64,000 nucleotides of DNA from Demequina silvatica (GTDB lineage: Bacteria; Actinomycetota; Actinomycetes; Actinomycetales; Demequinaceae): contig NZ_BBMA01000002.1 in NCBI RefSeq assembly GCF_000971215.1, positions 727,111-791,110 on the forward strand, read 5' to 3'. The position numbers and the translations under genes were made by a program. Within the stretch, counting starts at the first letter, position 1, and every line of letters begins with the position of its first letter. The notes under the pieces were generated by a model. That model saw only the letters and a list, made by a program, of their open reading frames with translations, did not search any database and was not told the DNA's origin. This document shows, in pieces, positions 19,283 to 28,845 of this stretch.

Positions 19283-19810
19283 ATGAGGAAGATTTTCGCG
19301 ACCCTTTTCGCCGCTGCGTTGGCGATCGGGGTCCCCGCGACGGCGGCATCCGCTGACGAGGGGCCGACGGCCTCCACCTGCAGCTACGAATGCGTCTGGA
19401 CCGGCGAGACCGCATGGGTCGGCACCCACGACTTCGCTGGCGCCAACTGGGCGAAGTTCATCCAGCTGACCAGGACGCCGGTGACGGTGCCGCCGTCGGA
19501 GTCCTTCCCGATCTATGCGGGACAGCACTTCCACGTGGGCAACGTCTACGTCTACGACGGCCCCGGTGACACGGTGCTCCTCCGGGTGTACCTGAACGGG
19601 CCCTACGGGGACGGTGCCTACTTCCAGGGCGGCAACGCGCTCAAGATCGCGCACTACACGACCGACCCGAGCGGCATCAGCAACCCGGCGCCCGGCAAGT
19701 TCAAGCACAAGTTCGACCCCGCCGACCGCTTCGCCGAGGTCTACGTGCCGTACAACCCGTCGGGTGCGAACTACTACGCCATCCACCTGGACCTGATGAT
19801 CCTGGAGTAG
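19283..19810 (+). CDS. Secreted protein of unknown function
   Basis: 175 aa. Signal peptide with a basic start, hydrophobic core and cleavage after ASA (about residue 24). The mature 151 residues contain only two Cys (33 and 37, close together), many aromatic residues and a predicted all-beta character. No family recognised. Its codons and upstream region are less G+C-rich than its neighbours, and it has its own promoter region and terminator, so recent acquisition or strong regulation is possible. Confidence 0.65.
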   Translation: MRKIFATLFAAALAIGVPATAASADEGPTASTCSYECVWTGETAWVGTHDFAGANWAKFIQLTRTPVTVPPSESFPIYAGQHFHVGNVYVYDGPGDTVLLRVYLNGPYGDGAYFQGGNALKIAHYTTDPSGISNPAPGKFKHKFDPADRFAEVYVPYNPSGANYYAIHLDLMILE

Positions 19811-19823
19811 GTGTTCCCCCAAC

Positions 19824-19855
19824 GAGGGCCGCGTCCATCCCCGGACGCGGCCCTC
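19824..19855 (+). terminator. Terminator after the secreted-protein gene
   Basis: A 13-bp perfect stem (19824-19836 with 19843-19855) with a 6-nt loop, 13 nt after the stop codon. Confidence 0.8.
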
Positions 19856-19916
19856 AACCTTGCCCGGAACCGCCGCGATGCGCGGCCCCCGACCTCGCCC
19901 CCGCACGCGCACCGCC

Positions 19917-19922
19917 TAGACT
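19917..19922 (+). promoter_or_regulatory. -10 box of purD-purC, leaderless
   Basis: TAGACT, 7 nt before the GTG at 19930. Confidence 0.55.
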
Positions 19923-19929
19923 CGCTCGC

Positions 19930-21198
19930 GTGATCATCCTTCTCGTCGGCACCGGCGCGCGCGAGCACGCCCTCGCCCGCGCCCTCTCCCTCGACCCCGC
20001 CGTCACGCAGCTGCACGCCGCCCCGGGCAACCCGGGCATCGCGGATGTCGCGACGCTGCACGGCGTCGACGCGACCAACCCGGTCGCCGTCGCCTCGCTC
20101 GCGACCCAGCTCAAGGCGGACCTCGTGGTGGTCGGCCCCGAGGCGCCCCTGGTCGCCGGCGTCGCCGACGCGGTCCGCACCGCGGGCATCCCCGTCTTCG
20201 GCCCCAGCGGCCAGGCCGCGATGCTCGAGGGTTCGAAGGCGTTCGCCAAGGAGGTCATGGCCGCCGCGAACGTCCCGACCGCCGAGCCCCGCGTCTGCAC
20301 CACCACCGCGCAGCTCGAGGACGCCTTCGACGCGTTCGGCGCCCCGCACGTGGTCAAGGACGACGGCCTCGCCGCCGGCAAGGGCGTGGTGGTCACGAGC
20401 GACCGCGCCGAGGCCCTCGCTCACGGCGAGGCCATCCTCGGCGGCGGCGGCGTCGTGGTGGTCGAGGACTTCCTCGACGGCCCCGAGGTCAGCCTGTTCT
20501 GCCTGTGCGACGGCACCACGGTGGTCCCGCTGCAGCCCGCCCAGGACTTCAAGCGCGCCTACGACGCCGACGCCGGCCCCAACACCGGCGGCATGGGCGC
20601 CTACAGCCCGCTCCCGTGGGCCCCCGAGGGCCTGGTCGACGAGGTCGTCCGCGACGTCGCCCAGCCCACCGTCGACGAGATGGCCCGCCGCGGCACCCCC
20701 TTCATCGGCGTCCTGTACTGCGGTCTCGCGCTCACCTCCAAGGGCACGCGCGTCGTCGAGTTCAACGCCCGCTTCGGCGATCCCGAGACTCAGGTGGTCC
20801 TCGCCCGCCTCGCGACCCCGCTCGCCGGCGTCCTCATGGCGGCGGCCCAGGGCCGCCTCGCGGAGATCGACCCCCTCGAGTGGAGGGACGATGCGGCGGT
20901 CACCGTGGTCGTCGCGGCGGAGAACTACCCGGCGGACCCCCGCAAGGGCGACCCCATCACCGGCATCGACGAGGCCGAGCAGGTCGAGACGGTCCACGTG
21001 CTCCACGCGGGCACCGCGCTCGACGCGGACGGCACCCTGCTGAGCAACGGCGGCCGCGTCCTGTCCGTGACGGCGCTCGGCGCGACCCTCACCGAGGCGC
21101 GCGAGCGTGCGTACGCGGGGGTCGACCGCATCGTCCTCCCGGGAAGCCATCACCGACGCGACATCGCGGCCAAGGCCGCCGAGGAGGCGAGCGCCTGA
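19930..21198 (+). CDS. purD: Phosphoribosylamine-glycine ligase (GARS)
   Basis: 422 aa. ATP-grasp enzyme joining glycine to phosphoribosylamine. It starts [14 protein letters not shown], with the ATP-binding [14 protein letters not shown], the [10 protein letters not shown] loop and [12 protein letters not shown] metal-binding motif of GARS. Monofunctional. The stop overlaps the purC ATG by one base. Two 10-mer copies lie inside it: 20886 (Arg-Asp-Asp-Ala) and 21127 (Arg-Ile-Val-Leu). Confidence 0.96.
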   Translation: MIILLVGTGAREHALARALSLDPAVTQLHAAPGNPGIADVATLHGVDATNPVAVASLATQLKADLVVVGPEAPLVAGVADAVRTAGIPVFGPSGQAAMLEGSKAFAKEVMAAANVPTAEPRVCTTTAQLEDAFDAFGAPHVVKDDGLAAGKGVVVTSDRAEALAHGEAILGGGGVVVVEDFLDGPEVSLFCLCDGTTVVPLQPAQDFKRAYDADAGPNTGGMGAYSPLPWAPEGLVDEVVRDVAQPTVDEMARRGTPFIGVLYCGLALTSKGTRVVEFNARFGDPETQVVLARLATPLAGVLMAAAQGRLAEIDPLEWRDDAAVTVVVAAENYPADPRKGDPITGIDEAEQVETVHVLHAGTALDADGTLLSNGGRVLSVTALGATLTEARERAYAGVDRIVLPGSHHRRDIAAKAAEEASA

Positions 21199-22094
21199 TG
21201 CCCGGACACGCGACCCCGCCCGCGCACCTCGAGCTCGAGGGCTGGCGCCACGTCTACTCCGGCAAGGTCCGCGACCTGTACGAGCCCGCAACGCCGCACC
21301 CGCGCGGCGACGTGGTGCTCGTGGTCGCGTCCGACCGCATCAGCGCCTACGACTGGGTGCTCCCCACCGAGATCCCCGGCAAGGGCGGCATCCTCACCGG
21401 GCTGAGCCTGTGGTGGTTCGATCAGGTGCTCGACATAGTCGCGAACCACACGGTCGAGGCGCCCGTGCCGGCCGAGGTCGAGGGTCGTGCGATGGTCTGC
21501 AAGCGGCTCGACATGTTCCCCGTCGAGTGCGTGGCGCGCGGCTACCTCACGGGTTCGGGCCTGGCGGAGTACCGCGAGAGCGGCACGGTCTGCGGCATCC
21601 CGCTGCCCCCCGGCCTGGTCGACGGCTCGCGCCTGCCCGAGCCGATCTTCACCCCGGCCACCAAGGCCGAGGTGGGCGAGCACGACGAGAACGTCGACTT
21701 CGACGCGGTGGTCGCGCTGATCGGCCGCGAGGACGCGGAGGCGCTGCGCGACCTCACCCTCGCGCTCTACACGCGGGCTCACGAGATCGCCGCCGCGAAG
21801 GGCATCATCCTCGCGGACACCAAGTTCGAGTTCGGCCGCGACGGCTCGGGCGCGATCATCCTCGGCGACGAGGTCCTCACGCCGGACTCGAGCCGCTTCT
21901 GGCCCGCCGACGAGTGGGAGCCCGGTCACGCGCAGCCCAGCTACGACAAGCAGTTCGTGCGGGATTGGCTGACCTCGCCCGAGTCGGGCTGGGACAAGAG
22001 GTCCGACGTGGCGCCGCCCGCGCTGCCCGCCGACGTGGTGGAGCGCACGCGCGCCCGCTACGTCGAGGCGTTCGACCGGTTGGCGAAGCACTGA
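21198..22094 (+). CDS. purC: SAICAR synthetase
   Basis: 298 aa, the longer PurC type. Condenses CAIR with aspartate. Motifs: [11 protein letters not shown] near the N-terminus, [38 protein letters not shown] and ADTKFEFG. Translationally coupled to purD through the 1-nt overlap (TGATG). Confidence 0.96.
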   Translation: MPGHATPPAHLELEGWRHVYSGKVRDLYEPATPHPRGDVVLVVASDRISAYDWVLPTEIPGKGGILTGLSLWWFDQVLDIVANHTVEAPVPAEVEGRAMVCKRLDMFPVECVARGYLTGSGLAEYRESGTVCGIPLPPGLVDGSRLPEPIFTPATKAEVGEHDENVDFDAVVALIGREDAEALRDLTLALYTRAHEIAAAKGIILADTKFEFGRDGSGAIILGDEVLTPDSSRFWPADEWEPGHAQPSYDKQFVRDWLTSPESGWDKRSDVAPPALPADVVERTRARYVEAFDRLAKH

Positions 22095-22135
22095 CGGCGC
22101 GGCACCAGGAGCCGACCCAACGAAATCCCGACGGC

Positions 22136-22636
22136 ATGCGTCCTACCAGCATGGGACGGATGCCTGTGGTCGCGGCCGTGGCCGTGGTGGGTGCGCTGGT
22201 GCTCGGCACGCTGCTCAGCGCGTGCGCGGCGCCGGGATCGGGGTCGGGGTCGGGCGAAGCGTCGCCGGCGGCCTCGCCATCGGAGTCCGAGTCGCTGACC
22301 TGGACCGAGGGCGAGGATCTCTACTCCACCCACTGCGGCGTCGGTCAGCAGGAGTTCGACGGGGTCGTCTGGTACCCGACCGGGGTGTACGAGGGTGGCA
22401 CCGAGCTCGCAGGCGACGACTACGCGGGCCCGACCCCGTGGGTTCTGGACGAGGCCCAGTGGGGGCTACCGCAGCCGGGACCGACCTTCACCAACGAGCA
22501 CATGCTGGTGACCCGCGGCACCTTCGATCAGGTGGATGACGACTCCGCCGTCTTCCACGTGTACGGCGGGCGCTGGACCATCGAGCTGACCACGACCGAG
22601 GCGGACGCGGCATGGATCATCGAGGGCTGCGCGTGA
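22136..22636 (+). CDS. Small lipoprotein
   Basis: 166 aa. Signal peptide with lipobox LSAC (Cys30) followed by a Gly/Ser/Pro-rich spacer. The mature region has Cys near the start and at the very end (IIEGCA), a possible disulfide. Paralogous in layout to the next gene, with which it overlaps (GTGA). No strong ribosome site; ATG at 22151 or 22160 could also serve. Function unknown. Confidence 0.55.
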   Translation: MRPTSMGRMPVVAAVAVVGALVLGTLLSACAAPGSGSGSGEASPAASPSESESLTWTEGEDLYSTHCGVGQQEFDGVVWYPTGVYEGGTELAGDDYAGPTPWVLDEAQWGLPQPGPTFTNEHMLVTRGTFDQVDDDSAVFHVYGGRWTIELTTTEADAAWIIEGCA

Positions 22637-23103
22637 CGCGCGCGACGGTGGTCGCGGCCGCGCTTCTGGCGCTGGCGGGTTGCGCGGCGCCGGGGTCGGT
22701 GGGTGCATCACCGAGTGCGACGCCCAGCGAGGTGGTGGTGATCGAGGACCACGGCGAGGGGCTCGACCTCGGCATCCCGGGTCCGGCCACGGCCACATAC
22801 CCGAACGTCGCCGGCTACCCGGCGTGCGGCACCGAGCCCATCGAGCACGAGGGGACCACCTGGTTTCCCTTCCATCCGACCAACGAAGGCGACTTCCCGG
22901 ATGTCCCGGCCGCCGCATCGTCCGGCGGGATGGGCGGCGGGACGATGCGCATGTTCCTTCCCGCGGTGGCGGCACCGGGGCCGGGGGACGACGTGGGCAC
23001 GCTCACCGTCTTCGAGGGCGGCTTCGCATTCTGGGTGTCCGACAGCGGCGACCTCGACACGTGGCTCACCACCACGGAGATCCGCTACTCGTGGGTGTGC
23101 TGA
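22633..23103 (+). CDS. Small lipoprotein, likely paralogue of the preceding one
   Basis: 156 aa from GTG overlapping the previous stop. Lipobox LAGC (Cys17), Ser/Pro-rich spacer, then a domain that shares with its neighbour an early Cys before a Thr/Val-Trp-Phe-Pro segment, the Thr-Thr-Thr-Glu pattern and a C-terminal Cys. It contains two head-to-head 10-mer copies (22914 minus, 22940 plus) that could form a hairpin. Function unknown. Confidence 0.6.
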   Translation: MTRATVVAAALLALAGCAAPGSVGASPSATPSEVVVIEDHGEGLDLGIPGPATATYPNVAGYPACGTEPIEHEGTTWFPFHPTNEGDFPDVPAAASSGGMGGGTMRMFLPAVAAPGPGDDVGTLTVFEGGFAFWVSDSGDLDTWLTTTEIRYSWVC

Positions 23104-23111
23104 ACCGCTAG

Positions 23112-23819
23112 CTAGGCGTGGCTCTCGGTCTGGAGCTCGCGCTTCTGGACCACGGCGACGGTGGGCACGCCCCAGCCGCGGGTGAGCGACAGCGCGCGCA
23201 GCGCCAGGATCACCAGCAGCGGCACCCAGAACACCACCAGCGGCGCCACGCCGAGCGCCCAGAGGGCCCACAGGGTGAACGCGCCGCCGAGCGCGGCGGT
23301 CGCGTAGAGCTGCCCGTTCCAGAACACCTCCGGAACCTGCGCGGAGAACAGGTCGCGCAGGATGCCGCCGCCGACGCCGTTGGCGACGCCCACGATCATC
23401 GCCGCGACCGGGCTCGCGCCGGCGTCGAGGGCGATGCCCGTGCCGACCACCACGAAGATCGCGAGGCCAGCGGCGTCCGAGTACTCCACGATCCGGTGGC
23501 GGGCGAGCGCGCCCAGGTCCCGGTTGCGTGCGAACGGCGCGATCGCGAGCGCCGTCGCGATCGCGACCACCACCAGCGTGGGGTTCTCGATCCAGAAGAC
23601 GGGCTGGCGGAGAAGGAGGTCGCGCATCGTCCCCCCGCCCACGGCGACCAGGCTCGCCAGGACCACGGCGCCCACCAGGTCCATGCGTCGGCGGCTCGCC
23701 GCGACGGCGCCCGAGATCGCGAACGCGACCGTCCCCAGGTACTCGAGGACCACGCGCAGCGTGCTGAGCGCGTGCACCAGGATCGCGTCGGGATCGACGG
23801 CGGTGATGAGGCTGGACAT
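23112..23819 (-). CDS. TRIC-family cation channel (YicG/UPF0126)
   Basis: 235 aa. Seven membrane helices arranged as two repeats, each carrying the Gly-Gly-Gly...Arg-Asp motif: GGGTMRDLLL and GVGGGILRDLF. Bacterial TRIC homologues form trimeric K+/cation channels. ATG at 23819 has GGAGA 5 nt upstream. A 10-mer copy (23623) falls on the first GGGTMRDL repeat. Convergent with the lipoprotein pair. Confidence 0.88.
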   Translation of the reverse strand: MSSLITAVDPDAILVHALSTLRVVLEYLGTVAFAISGAVAASRRRMDLVGAVVLASLVAVGGGTMRDLLLRQPVFWIENPTLVVVAIATALAIAPFARNRDLGALARHRIVEYSDAAGLAIFVVVGTGIALDAGASPVAAMIVGVANGVGGGILRDLFSAQVPEVFWNGQLYATAALGGAFTLWALWALGVAPLVVFWVPLLVILALRALSLTRGWGVPTVAVVQKRELQTESHA

Positions 23820-23871
23820 GGCGGTCTCCGTTCGAGCGGCGCTCAAGGGTACTCGGGCCTCCGCGCGCCGG

Positions 23872-23877
23872 TAGAAT
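23872..23877 (+). promoter_or_regulatory. -10 box of purS-purQ, leaderless
   Basis: TAGAAT, 7 nt before the ATG at 23885. Confidence 0.6.
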
Positions 23878-23884
23878 CCACACC

Positions 23885-24138
23885 ATGGCCACGATCCTCG
23901 TCCACGTCATGCCCAAGCCCGAGATCCTCGACCCCCAGGGCAAGGCCGTCGGCGCCGCCCTGCCCCGCCTGGGATTCGACGGCATCGCGCAGGTCCGCCA
24001 GGGCAAGCGCTTCGAGCTCACCGTGGACGGCGAGGTGACCGACGAGGTCCTCGCCAAGGTCCGCGAGGCCGCGGAGACGCTGCTGAGCAACCCGGTCATC
24101 GAGGACGTCGTCGAGGTGACGGTCGCGCAGGAGTCCGC

Positions 24139-24142
<4 letters not shown>
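23885..24142 (+). CDS. purS: FGAM synthase subunit PurS
   Basis: 85 aa, the normal size. Small subunit that bridges PurQ and PurL in the formylglycinamidine synthase complex. Typical features: [15 protein letters not shown] near the start, the [16 protein letters not shown] segment and [22 protein letters not shown]. Its stop overlaps the purQ start by 4 nt. Confidence 0.94.
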
Positions 24143-24843
<701 letters not shown>

Positions 24844-24880
24844 GGTGCGGGTTCCCCGCGTCGCCCTCCTCGCGAAGTGT

Positions 24881-24945
24881 CGCGCCATGGGGAGCTCAGC
24901 GACGGTTTCATGAGTTCTTGGCCTCCCATGGGGAACTGACTGACG
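24881..24945 (+). repeat. 65-bp intergenic element, copy A
   Basis: First of three gap-free 65-bp copies. It starts 38 nt after the purQ stop and ends 15 nt before the next start. All copies share CGCGC at 1-5, ATGGGG at 7-12, CAGCG at 17-21 and GGG at 51-53, with Gly-rich half-units at 6-24 and 47-65 that repeat each other. This copy fills most of the 116-nt gap. Confidence 0.75.
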
Positions 24946-24959
24946 TCCGGAGGAGACAC

Positions 24960-25754
24960 GTGATCACCGAGTCCGTCGTCCTGCCGGTGCGGGCGGGGTA
25001 CGAGCCCGCCTTCGAGCGCGCCTTCCGCTCCGCCGAACGCATCATCGCTCGCCAGCACGGCTACCTGTCCCACTCGCTGAGGCGCGGCGTCGAGGAGCCC
25101 TCGACCTACCTGCTGACCGTCGAGTGGGAGACGCTCGAGGACCACGAGGTCGGCTTTCGTGGCTCGGTCGACTATCAGGAGTGGCGCGCGCTCCTGCACC
25201 CGTTCTACGAGCCTGTGCCGACCGTCCTTCACTATGCCGACGAGCTCGCCAGCGGCAGCGCGGCGTGGCTCGACGAGGCCCGCGATGCGGACGCGGCGGC
25301 GGTGACGGCGTTCTGGGCGCGGTGCCGCGAGGACATGCCCGCGCTCCCTGAGCCCGAGCCCGAGGCGTGGTGCTTCGGCGTGACCGCGGGGACGGCGGAT
25401 GGGCTGCTCGAACTGGTGCTCGCGGGGGTCAAGACGGGTACGGCGTCCTCGCTCCGCGACTACGCGGACGAGGGCGAGGCGGTGCCCGAGGCCGGGACGC
25501 TGAGCATCATCCTCGACGGCTCGGGCAGGCCACGCGCGCTCGTCGAGACCACCGCGGTGGACGTGGTGCCGTTCACCGAGGTCACCCCTGAGCATGCTGC
25601 GTTGGAGGGCGAAGGCGACCGGTCGCTCGAGTACTGGCGCGCCGTTCACGAGGAGTTCTGGCGCACGTACTCCCCACAGGGGTTCCGCGCGGACATGCCC
25701 GTCGTGTGCGAGAGGTTCAGGCTCGTGCGCGCGGAGTCGGATCCCCGCCCCTAG
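24960..25754 (+). CDS. Fusion of an antibiotic-biosynthesis-monooxygenase-like domain and an ASCH domain
   Basis: 264 aa from GTG with AGGAGA 3 nt upstream. Residues 1-95 are an ABM-type dimeric alpha/beta barrel domain (VVLPVRAGYEPAFERAF, then HGYLSHSLRRG, TVEWETLEDH). Residues 140-262 are an ASCH domain: the family's Val-x-x-Gly-x-Lys-Thr-x-Thr reads LAGVKTGTASS, followed by a beta-rich core with LSIILDGSGRPRALVETT. ASCH domains bind RNA. The exact function is unknown, and the fusion seems uncommon. Confidence 0.65.
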   Translation: MITESVVLPVRAGYEPAFERAFRSAERIIARQHGYLSHSLRRGVEEPSTYLLTVEWETLEDHEVGFRGSVDYQEWRALLHPFYEPVPTVLHYADELASGSAAWLDEARDADAAAVTAFWARCREDMPALPEPEPEAWCFGVTAGTADGLLELVLAGVKTGTASSLRDYADEGEAVPEAGTLSIILDGSGRPRALVETTAVDVVPFTEVTPEHAALEGEGDRSLEYWRAVHEEFWRTYSPQGFRADMPVVCERFRLVRAESDPRP

Positions 25755-25761
25755 CGCCCTC

Positions 25762-26901
25762 TCAAGCCGCGGAGCCGACCGAGCCCGCACCCTCAGCGAG
25801 GCGCCCCGGCATGTACTGGTCGAAGTAGACGCGCGACACCAGCTCGCGTCTGCTCGCCACGCCCGCCTTGTCGAAGATCGACTTGAGGTGGTCCTGCACC
25901 GTGTACGGCGACACGTGGATCGCGCCGGCGATCTCCTTGGTGTCCGCGCCGCGGAGCACCTGGGCCGTGACGTCCCGCTCGCGCGCGGTGAGGCCGAAGG
26001 CGTCGGCGACCAGGTCGATCACCTCCTGAGGGCGTGCCTCCTCGATGGTGATGACCACGTCGCCGGCACGGTCGCCTGCGCCTCCCAGCGGCGACGCGTG
26101 CAGCAGCAGCCAGATGCCCTCGCTCGTGCGCACGCGCGCCCGGGGCGTCTGATCCGTCTCGCCTCGCGCGAGGCGCCGCGCCGCGCCGACCAGCGCGTGG
26201 ACCATCGAGAGCGGGTCGCCGGCCGCGGGTGAGGTGGCAAGCTGCTCGAGGTGAGTGGCGGCGCCCGCGCTCGCCTGGACCAGGCGATCCTGGCCGTCCA
26301 CGATCATGACGGCCGGACCCGTCGGGCAGTCGCTGCGGACGGCGCCCACCTGGGCGAGCATCCCGACACGGATGCCGCGGGTGAACGCCGGCGCCATCTC
26401 GGCCAGGAACGCGAGCTCATCAGGGGCGAAGGGCCTGTCGTCGCTTCCGCGGAACACCGCCACGGCACCCCAGGCGCCGTGGCGGTCGCGAAGCACGGTC
26501 CGCGCCTCGTCATGGAAGTCGTAGTAGGGGAGCATCACCTCGGCCATGCGGGTGGAGGACTCGACCGCGCCGTGCGTGAGGTGGTGCATGCCGACCGTCG
26601 CGGTGCCCTGCCGCACCATCGCCTGGATCGCGGTCGGGTCACCGCCGCCATACTCGATCTGCGCCCACTGGACGTCGGCCTCGTTGCGCCCGGCGAGGTC
26701 CGAGAACTTCCAGCTGTTGGACACCATCGCGGTCGCCGGGTCGAGGGTCGCGACGCAGCCGCCGACGATCGGGAGGGCGCGTTCCACGACGTCGACGGCC
26801 TCGTCGAGGAAGTGGTGAAGCGGCAGACCGGCGCGGGACAGGACATCGATGTCGCTGCGTGCGCGTCCCAGCGCGAGCTGGGCGGACGTGGGGCTCGGCA
26901 T
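25762..26901 (-). CDS. LuxR family transcriptional regulator
   Basis: 379 aa. Residues 1-190 resemble a sensory PAS/GAF-like region; the C-terminal LuxR helix-turn-helix is at about 303-360 (LTARERDVTAQVLRGAD, then VSPYTVQDHLKSIFDKAGV). There is no receiver Asp, so the ligand or signal is sensed by the N-terminal part. It diverges from the FAD oxidase gene and probably regulates it. CACACT lies 6 nt before the ATG, a possible leaderless -10. Confidence 0.8.
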   Translation of the reverse strand: MPSPTSAQLALGRARSDIDVLSRAGLPLHHFLDEAVDVVERALPIVGGCVATLDPATAMVSNSWKFSDLAGRNEADVQWAQIEYGGGDPTAIQAMVRQGTATVGMHHLTHGAVESSTRMAEVMLPYYDFHDEARTVLRDRHGAWGAVAVFRGSDDRPFAPDELAFLAEMAPAFTRGIRVGMLAQVGAVRSDCPTGPAVMIVDGQDRLVQASAGAATHLEQLATSPAAGDPLSMVHALVGAARRLARGETDQTPRARVRTSEGIWLLLHASPLGGAGDRAGDVVITIEEARPQEVIDLVADAFGLTARERDVTAQVLRGADTKEIAGAIHVSPYTVQDHLKSIFDKAGVASRRELVSRVYFDQYMPGRLAEGAGSVGSAA

Positions 26902-26936
26902 GAGACGAGTGTGCGCCTGTCCGATTCGTCACGCTA

Positions 26937-26960
26937 TCCCACACTTCTGGGGGTGTGAGA
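26937..26960. promoter_or_regulatory. Candidate operator between luxR-type gene and FAD oxidase gene
   Basis: TCCCACAC (26937-26944) is an inverted repeat of GTGTGAGA (26953-26960), 7 of 8 matching, spacer 8. It lies in the 148-bp divergent region, about 90 nt before the oxidase ATG. A LuxR-type dimer site is a reasonable guess. Confidence 0.4.
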
Positions 26961-27049
26961 AATCCCTGGACCCCGGGATACCGCAGAGGCCCTGCCTCGA
27001 CGCACGCTGGTCGCCGTCCACAGGCTTCACCCACACCGAAGGAACCCTC

Positions 27050-28420
27050 ATGACCATCCAGCAATCCCTCGCCACGACAGCTGGCCTGACCGACCTGCTC
27101 GGCGACCGCATCGCGCTCCCGGGAGACGCCGCCTACGAGTCGGCGAGGCTCCCTTGGAACCGCGCGATCGACCAGCGCCCCTTCGCCGTCGCGCGGCCCG
27201 AGTCGGCCGAGGACGTGGTCGACATCGTTCGCGCCGCCGCCTCGGTGGGCCTCCGCGTCGCGCCCCAGTCCACGGGTCACGGTGCCGGCGCGCTCGCGGA
27301 CTCCGACCTCTCCGACGCGATCCTGCTCAGCCTTTCCGGGCTGCGGGGCGCAACCGTCGACCCCGCCGCTCGCACCGCTCGGGTCCTCGGGGGCTCGCAG
27401 TGGAACGACGTGGTCGCCCAGGCCGCCCCGCACGGTCTCACCGCGATGCACGGCAGCGCGGGAGACGTCGGCGTGGTCGGCTACTCGCTCAGCGGTGGGC
27501 TGTCGTTCTTCGCGCGGACCCACGGGCTCGCCGTCAACTCCGTGCGCGCGGTGCAGATCGTCACCGCCGATGGACGGCTCGTTCGCGCGAGCGCCGCGGA
27601 GAACTCGGAGCTCTTCTGGGCCGTCCGTGGGGGCTCGGGTGCGTTCGGCATCGTCGTCTCGATCGAGATCGACCTGCTGCCGTACGCCGATCTCTTCGCC
27701 GGCATGCTCCTGTGGGACGCCACGCGCGCCGTCGAGGTGGCGCATGCGTGGTCGGCATGGACCCGCACCGCGCCCGAGAGCGTCTCGACATCGCTGCGGA
27801 TCATGCACTTCCCGCCGCTGCCCGAGCTGCCGCCCTTCCTGTCGGGTCGCAGCGTGGTGGTGATCGACGGCGTGGTCCTCGAGGGGGACGATGCCGCGGC
27901 CGGGATCATCGCGCCGTTGCGCGCGCTTTCACCCGAGATGGATACCTTCGCGCGGATCCCCGCCGCGGAGCTGGTGCACATGCACATGGACCCGCCGGAG
28001 CCGACCCCGGCGATGTCGACGGGCGCCATGCTCGGCTCGTTCGCGGGAAGCGCGGTGGACGCGTGGCTCGCCGCGGCGATGTCGACCACGGGCCTGTCCT
28101 TCGCGGAGGTGCGTCACGTGGGAGGCGCCGCCGCGCGCCGCCCCGACGGCGCCGGAGCCGTCGGATCGCTCGCGGGCGACTACCTGCTCGCGGGAATCGC
28201 CATGGTGCCGTTCCCGGACGTCGCGCCTGCCGCCCGCGCGGCGGTCCACGCGCTCGTCGCGGCGATGGTCGACTGGCACGCGCCGTCGCTCGCTCTCACG
28301 TTCATCGACGGGGACGTGAGCCGCGAGCAAGGGTTCGGCGACGCGGCCACGCGCCTGCGCGAGCTCAAGGCTGTCTACGACCCGACCGGCATGTTCACCG
28401 CCGGCCACCCCGTCGATTGA
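27050..28420 (+). CDS. FAD-linked oxidase (berberine-bridge/6-hydroxynicotine oxidase type)
   Basis: 456 aa. FAD-binding PCMH domain at about 35-210 with His77 in STGHGAGAL, the expected 8-alpha-histidyl FAD link. The usual second, cysteinyl link is absent (AGDVGVVGYSLSGG has no Cys). GGLSFFARTHGLAVNSV and the C-terminal BBE motif (VYDPTGMFTAGHPV) are clear. A GAAGGA site precedes the ATG. It oxidises an unknown small substrate with O2, under control of the divergent LuxR-type regulator. Confidence 0.85.
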   Translation: MTIQQSLATTAGLTDLLGDRIALPGDAAYESARLPWNRAIDQRPFAVARPESAEDVVDIVRAAASVGLRVAPQSTGHGAGALADSDLSDAILLSLSGLRGATVDPAARTARVLGGSQWNDVVAQAAPHGLTAMHGSAGDVGVVGYSLSGGLSFFARTHGLAVNSVRAVQIVTADGRLVRASAAENSELFWAVRGGSGAFGIVVSIEIDLLPYADLFAGMLLWDATRAVEVAHAWSAWTRTAPESVSTSLRIMHFPPLPELPPFLSGRSVVVIDGVVLEGDDAAAGIIAPLRALSPEMDTFARIPAAELVHMHMDPPEPTPAMSTGAMLGSFAGSAVDAWLAAAMSTTGLSFAEVRHVGGAAARRPDGAGAVGSLAGDYLLAGIAMVPFPDVAPAARAAVHALVAAMVDWHAPSLALTFIDGDVSREQGFGDAATRLRELKAVYDPTGMFTAGHPVD

Positions 28421-28435
28421 CGTCGAGGCCCGTGG

Positions 28436-28783
28436 TCACAGCGGCTGCGCGACCCTCCGGCGGTCGCGCAGCCGCGCCGCGAGCGCTGCGGCGCAGACCG
28501 CGAGCGCGAACGTCGCGGCGTTGCCCAGGTAGGCGAAGCCCGTCGGGGTGACCACCGCGACGAGCGCCGCAGCGGCGGCCCACCCCCAGCGGTCGGCCCG
28601 CGCCAGCAGGACGGCGGCCACGGAGCAGGCCATCCCGATCGCGAGGCAAGCGCCGATGACCAGATGGGCGCCCGCGTCTGCCGCGGGCCACGCCTCGACC
28701 GTGAACCACGCTGCGCCGCCCGCGAGCATGACGGTGCTCAGCACGGCCAGCACCATCGATGAGCGCGCGAGCGAGGCGGTCAT
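28436..28783 (-). CDS. Small four-helix membrane protein
   Basis: 115 aa. Four hydrophobic helices and little else, ending in a basic tail (RLRDRRRVAQ). No family recognised. ATG at 28783 fits a leaderless promoter; an upstream in-frame ATG exists inside the 10-mer copy at 28800. Convergent with the FAD oxidase gene. Confidence 0.5.
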   Translation of the reverse strand: MTASLARSSMVLAVLSTVMLAGGAAWFTVEAWPAADAGAHLVIGACLAIGMACSVAAVLLARADRWGWAAAAALVAVVTPTGFAYLGNAATFALAVCAAALAARLRDRRRVAQPL

Positions 28784-28789
28784 GCGGCG

Positions 28790-28795
28790 ACTGTA
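28790..28795 (-). promoter_or_regulatory. -10 box, leaderless
   Basis: TACAGT on the minus strand, 6 nt before the ATG at 28783. Confidence 0.5.
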
Positions 28796-28845
28796 CCGGC
28801 GCATCGTCCCTGGGTCCATGGCCGCCGGCGCGACCGTGGCGCGGG

